Program-made: the position numbers and the translations under genes
In this document: piece by piece, positions 14,721 through 18,008 of the stretch
How the letters are laid out: every line of letters starts with the position of its first letter
How positions within the stretch are numbered: the stretch's first letter is position 1
NCBI GenBank assembly: GCA_020201015.1
Contig: JAIVHN010000015.1
Location: 1-18,008 of the forward strand
Direction: 5' to 3'
Source of the DNA: Spirochaeta sp.
Lineage (GTDB): Bacteria; Spirochaetota; Spirochaetia; DSM-27196; SLAA01
DNA: 18,008 bases
Notes under the pieces: model-generated
Database searches by the model: none
Seen by the model: only the letters and a program-made list of their open reading frames with translations
Told to the model about the DNA's origin: nothing

Positions 14721-15724
14721 TACATACGACCAAGGTGCTCCAAATATTTTTCATTCTTTTGATACTCTGCAGCCTGCCATCAATGATAGGTGCTCAGCAA
14801 AACCCGTTCTTTTCACCACCGTCAGGCTCGCAGCCGACCGGATCGGGTGAAGCAGAGGCGAGGCCATTCGGTCCGGGCCAAAGCTTTAATTCCGCCTCCC
14901 CAGGCCGACTCTTCCCTGCTTTTTCGGCATGGATAACGCGTTTGCAACGCAACGCAAACGAACGAGTAACTGGATATATACAGAGTCTTGTTGAAAATGA
15001 GGGACGGAGAGGTGCGGTCTTACCAATATTTGGCGCTGCCTTTCTGTATGGGCTGCTACATGCGTTTTTGCCGGGGCATCGTAAGACTGTTATTCTCTCG
15101 TATTATCTTTCGGAAGATGCACGCCTTAGTCATGGTATTCTTGCTGGCGTCTTATTCGCAGTCATGCACGCAAGCTCCGCAGTAGTGATTATTCTTGGGG
15201 TCACCTTCTTAACGCAAGGTGCTGTCGCGGGAACCGCAATCCGGGCCGGTGAACAGGTGCAGCTTGTGAGTTCTGGTCTCATCATGCTCTTGGGAGCGTC
15301 ATTTCTTGTGTTCAAGATTCGGCACGCGAAGCTTCACCGGCGTCGCAATGTGGGGACGCGCACATCTGAAGACCTTGGGTTCGGGACAGCGCCGAGCAGT
15401 TCATTTGCGCCCCGAATTCCGGCAGAGCGCTTTTTTCCGCTGGTGGTAGTTAGCGGAATGGTGCCGTGTCCGGGTACGACGCTGTTACTGCTTTTCACTT
15501 TATCCTTGGGTCTTGTGGAGGTTGGTGCGATTGCGGTTATAGCGATGTCTACAGGTCTTGCCGTTGCTTTGAGCGGCTTTGCTGTTGCAACCATTCTCTT
15601 TAAACAGCATGTGGTTGGATTATTGGAGAATCGGCTGGGGTATGGAGTGCACGTGGCGGTTGAGTTGTTTGGTGCCGGGTTCATTTTCCTCTTTGGTTTG
15701 GTTACGATGCTTGCATATTTGTAG
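14717..15724 (+). CDS. NicO/RcnA-family nickel/cobalt exporter
   Basis: This is a polytopic membrane transporter of the NicO family, most members of which export nickel or cobalt. The preferred start is ATG 14717, giving 335 residues and an ATGA overlap with the GTPase stop; an in-frame TTG at 14705 is less likely. A signal-peptide-like segment (to about residue 27) precedes a periplasmic Pro/Gly/Ser-rich region. The first transport helix carries the signature HAFLPGHRKT (His115 to Thr124), matching the HAxxPGHxK motif. HAS at His151 and GMVPCPG with Cys251 are also typical. About six membrane segments follow the periplasmic part. The cytoplasmic loop after LVFKIRHAKLHRRR is basic and has only two His, unlike the His-rich loop of RcnA. 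It is downstream of a metal GTPase and upstream of an HMA protein. Confidence 0.85.
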   Translation: MIHTTKVLQIFFILLILCSLPSMIGAQQNPFFSPPSGSQPTGSGEAEARPFGPGQSFNSASPGRLFPAFSAWITRLQRNANERVTGYIQSLVENEGRRGAVLPIFGAAFLYGLLHAFLPGHRKTVILSYYLSEDARLSHGILAGVLFAVMHASSAVVIILGVTFLTQGAVAGTAIRAGEQVQLVSSGLIMLLGASFLVFKIRHAKLHRRRNVGTRTSEDLGFGTAPSSSFAPRIPAERFFPLVVVSGMVPCPGTTLLLLFTLSLGLVEVGAIAVIAMSTGLAVALSGFAVATILFKQHVVGLLENRLGYGVHVAVELFGAGFIFLFGLVTMLAYL

Positions 15725-15748
15725 ATCCATTTAGTACACTTGGCAGAT

Positions 15749-15754
15749 AAGGAG
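15749..15754 (+). promoter_or_regulatory. Ribosome-binding site deciding the start of the HMA protein
   Basis: AAGGAG lies six bases before ATG 15761. It shows that the in-frame TTG at 15740, upstream of this site, is not the start. Confidence 0.8.
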
Positions 15755-15760
15755 CTTTTC

Positions 15761-15994
15761 ATGTCGTTGTTTAAGAAAAAAAATATCGTTACGTTGTCGG
15801 TCCCGGACATTAGTTGCGGGCACTGCGAAATGAAAATACAGAATGCTATTTCCGGTATGCGCGGCGTTGAAAAGGTGAAGCCTGATCATAAAAAAAAGAC
15901 TGTGACCCTTGAATTATCGGGAGACGAAACGGCAGATATGAATGCAATTACAGAAAGTCTCAGTGAGGCAGGTTACCCGGTAGCTGTCGAATAA
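15761..15994 (+). CDS. Small heavy-metal-associated (HMA) domain protein
   Basis: This is a 77-residue soluble protein consisting of one HMA domain (Pfam-type beta-alpha-beta-beta-alpha-beta), as in CopZ and MerP. The metal-binding motif is SCGHC (Cys19 and Cys22) after a short basic start (FKKKN). There is no signal peptide, so it acts in the cytoplasm. CopZ-like proteins carry Cu(I) to P-type ATPases, but none is present here; the neighbour is a NicO exporter 36 bases upstream. The partner and the metal (copper, zinc, nickel or cobalt) are therefore open. The His between the two Cys is a less usual residue (CopZ often has MxCxxC with Gly/Ala/Ser-His or Ser-Ala). The gene ends the plus-strand cluster; no strong terminator is seen before the convergent otsAB. 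Confidence 0.9.
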   Translation: MSLFKKKNIVTLSVPDISCGHCEMKIQNAISGMRGVEKVKPDHKKKTVTLELSGDETADMNAITESLSEAGYPVAVE

Positions 15995-16048
15995 ACCGTC
16001 GCAAACTACCACCGCACCTGAGTGCTCCTCTACCAGTGCATCCATCAA

Positions 16049-18008
16049 TTACGTTGAGCTCTCCAGCATTTCTGCCAACAATTTGCGAACTTCGCGTGGA
16101 TTATCAACGAAGTAATTTGCTGCGGTTACATTTGCTCCGACTCGAACGGTGAAGGCTGTACTTGGTAAGACGGTGAACATATCCTCGTCGGTATGGTCAT
16201 CACCAATTGCGATTACAAAGTCCCAGTTTCTTCGTGAGTTCCACATACCTGCCGCGCGACCTTTATTGATATTAGAATTTTTGATCTCAAGGACTTTGTG
16301 ACCTTCGACAATGGAAAGGTCTAAGTTGCTGGTCAGGTCCAATAGCGCATCCTTGAGTTCACTAAGTCGCACTGCAGCGAGTTCCGGTTCGCAGCGTCGG
16401 TAGTGCCACGCCAGAGCAAACTCTTTCTCCTCGACCGAAGAGCCCGGAGTGCGGTCGACATGAAGTTCAAGCATCGGGAGGATCTGATCCTTCCAGTCAT
16501 TGGAGACGTTCTCAATCAACGCCCACTCAGTATCTCGTTCCCTGAGCCATACGCCATGTCCCGCTACAAGATTAATTGGAAGGGAGCCCAGGTGCTCATC
16601 AAGAAACTCCTTACCGCGACCACTGATAATTACGGGCTCTACTCCGGGTAACTCGGCCAAACTGCGTAGTGTAACACAGAGGGATTCGTCCGGAACCGCA
16701 TGCTCCGGGCGGTCGGTGAAGGATACAAGCGTGCCGTCGTAATCCAAGAGCAATAGCGCGTTGTTGGCTTGCGAGAACTCCTGTATCATTGCAGCACGTG
16801 AGCCTTTGGAGAGCTTCCGCGCGAGCGTTCCTTGATGCTGCTCGGCTACCATCTCCAATTTATGGACAAAGTCCTGGGCCCAGTAGTGGATATCGTAGCG
16901 TTTCAGCCGCTTGTGCATCCTTCGGTTTCGCCGTTGCTGCTCCTCTTCAGAGAGTTCAAGGGCTTTCTTTAGTGAGTCCGCAATTTCGTCGATGTTGCTC
17001 GAGTTAACCACAAAGGCCTCTCCAAGTTCACGTGCGGCACCGGCAGTCTCACTGAGTACAAGTGCGCCTGAGTAGTCACGTTTGGCAGCAACAAATTCTT
17101 TGGCAATAAGGTTCATTCCGTCTCTCAATGGGGTTACCAAGAGGGCATTGGCCCGGTTGTACAACGCACAAAGCGAGTCGAACCCGAAGGAACGATAGAA
17201 GTATTGTATGGGCGTCCACGTGATAGTACCAAAGCTCCCGTTAATGGTACTGACTAGCTCCTCGATCTCTCGTTTGAGCTCCTTGTATTGAGGTACATCG
17301 ACTCTAGAGGGGGCTACAATCATGACAAGTACAACCTTCGAATGGTACTCGGGATAGGCTTCTAAGAAACGGTTGAAGGCACGCAGACGTTGTGGAATTC
17401 CCTTGGTGTAGTCAAGCCTATCCACCGAGAGCACGACCTTCACCTCGGAAAACCGCGCATTTGCATCTTCAATTTCTTGCATCACCTCAGGCTTCAAACT
17501 TGAGTCAAAGTACTTTGCGTAGTCGATTCCCATGGGAAATACATCGACCTGTACCAATCGGTCTTCGTGTGTAATACGCGCCATGTGGTGCTCATTCCCC
17601 AACAGGCGACGAACACTACTGAGATAGTGTCGAGCGTAGTCGTAGGTGTGGAAGCCAATAAGATCTGCACCTAAGGTTCCCTCAAGCATCCGTTCGCGCC
17701 ATGGAAGCAAGCGGAAAATCTCAAAAGAGGGAAACGGAATATGGAGAAAAAACCCGATCTTAGCATCCGGCAGCTCGTCCTTGATGAGCTGAGGAACCAA
17801 CATGAGTTGATAGTCATGCACCCAGATAGTGTCGCCGGGTTCTGCAATCTCCAACACCGCACGAGCAAAACGTTCATTGATCTCCCGGTAGCTGTTCCAA
17901 AGTTCGTTTTCATAGCCCACATAGGTTACAAAGTAGTGGAAGAGGGGCCATATGATATTGTTACAGAAACCAAGATAAAACTTATCAACGTCCTGCGAGC
18001 TAAGCGGT
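16049..18008 (-). CDS. otsAB: Fused trehalose-6-phosphate synthase/phosphatase (5' end outside window)
   Basis: This bifunctional enzyme makes trehalose-6-phosphate from UDP-glucose and glucose-6-phosphate and then dephosphorylates it to trehalose, a stress protectant. The frame stays open to the window edge and still matches the synthase (KFYLGFCNNIIWPLFHYF), so the gene begins beyond 18008. At least 652 residues are visible. The GT20 synthase domain covers roughly the first 360 of these (WVHDYQLMLVP, GFFLHIPFPS, DRLDYTKGIPQRL, TPLRDGMNLIAKEF). The HAD phosphatase domain follows with the nucleophile DYDGT (bases 16730-16744), SGR in VIISGRGKEF, and the acidic motif GDDHTDED (16181-16204). 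All catalytic motifs seen are intact. The GTG at 17918-17920 is an internal Val, not the start. It is convergent with the metal cluster, with a 54-base gap. Confidence 0.96.
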   Translation of the reverse strand, partial: PLSSQDVDKFYLGFCNNIIWPLFHYFVTYVGYENELWNSYREINERFARAVLEIAEPGDTIWVHDYQLMLVPQLIKDELPDAKIGFFLHIPFPSFEIFRLLPWRERMLEGTLGADLIGFHTYDYARHYLSSVRRLLGNEHHMARITHEDRLVQVDVFPMGIDYAKYFDSSLKPEVMQEIEDANARFSEVKVVLSVDRLDYTKGIPQRLRAFNRFLEAYPEYHSKVVLVMIVAPSRVDVPQYKELKREIEELVSTINGSFGTITWTPIQYFYRSFGFDSLCALYNRANALLVTPLRDGMNLIAKEFVAAKRDYSGALVLSETAGAARELGEAFVVNSSNIDEIADSLKKALELSEEEQQRRNRRMHKRLKRYDIHYWAQDFVHKLEMVAEQHQGTLARKLSKGSRAAMIQEFSQANNALLLLDYDGTLVSFTDRPEHAVPDESLCVTLRSLAELPGVEPVIISGRGKEFLDEHLGSLPINLVAGHGVWLRERDTEWALIENVSNDWKDQILPMLELHVDRTPGSSVEEKEFALAWHYRRCEPELAAVRLSELKDALLDLTSNLDLSIVEGHKVLEIKNSNINKGRAAGMWNSRRNWDFVIAIGDDHTDEDMFTVLPSTAFTVRVGANVTAANYFVDNPREVRKLLAEMLESST

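Noticed and set aside
17918..17920. GTG as the start of otsAB
   Set aside because: Upstream codons to the window edge continue to encode conserved synthase sequence, so this is an internal Val.

Overview
The window is ordinary, densely coded chromosomal DNA of about even base composition. No tRNA, rRNA, CRISPR array, insertion sequence or phage gene is visible, and no gene-free stretch exceeds 165 bases. The style points to a free-living Gram-negative-type bacterium: lipoprotein and Sec signal peptides, a SanA-like envelope protein, frequent GTG/TTG starts and a fused OtsAB. The HEAT-repeat exoprotein and the acidic lipoprotein resemble proteins I associate with Spirochaetota. That lineage call is inference and rests on two poorly characterised families.

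Layout. (1) 1-3464, plus strand: heat-shock chaperone locus, with the end of grpE, dnaK, and dnaJ from a TTG start. (2) 3560-6558, minus strand: a UvrD/Rep-type helicase preceded by a NOL1/NOP2/Sun-type RNA m5C methyltransferase. (3) 6519-9455, plus strand: a broken phosphoglycolate-phosphatase-like HAD gene, a phosphoglucomutase and a DnaQ-type exonuclease. (4) 9469-11484, minus strand: one large protein I do not recognise. (5) 11609-15994, plus strand: six tightly spaced genes, namely an acidic lipoprotein, a periplasmic HEAT protein, SanA, a COG0523 (CobW/G3E) GTPase, a NicO/RcnA-type nickel/cobalt exporter and a small HMA metal-binding protein. (6) 16049-18008, minus strand: trehalose-6-phosphate synthase/phosphatase fusion, cut by the window edge.

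How the genes work together. GrpE, DnaK and DnaJ form one folding machine. Phosphoglucomutase supplies or withdraws glucose-1-phosphate, which links to UDP-glucose and so to trehalose synthesis by OtsAB, although the two loci are far apart here. The run at 11609-15994 looks like one transcription unit. Its first half is envelope maintenance and its second half is transition-metal handling: a metallochaperone-type GTPase, an exporter and a soluble CxxC metal carrier.

Main points of interest. The HAD gene has lost its cap-domain region and its frame. The methyltransferase and HAD genes overlap head to head at their 5' ends, with candidate promoters inside each other's coding sequence. Two genes (HAD and lipoprotein) show a -10-like box six bases before the start codon and no Shine-Dalgarno, which suggests leaderless mRNAs. 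The compact COG0523-NicO-HMA metal cassette is also notable. I found no convincing entirely new system.
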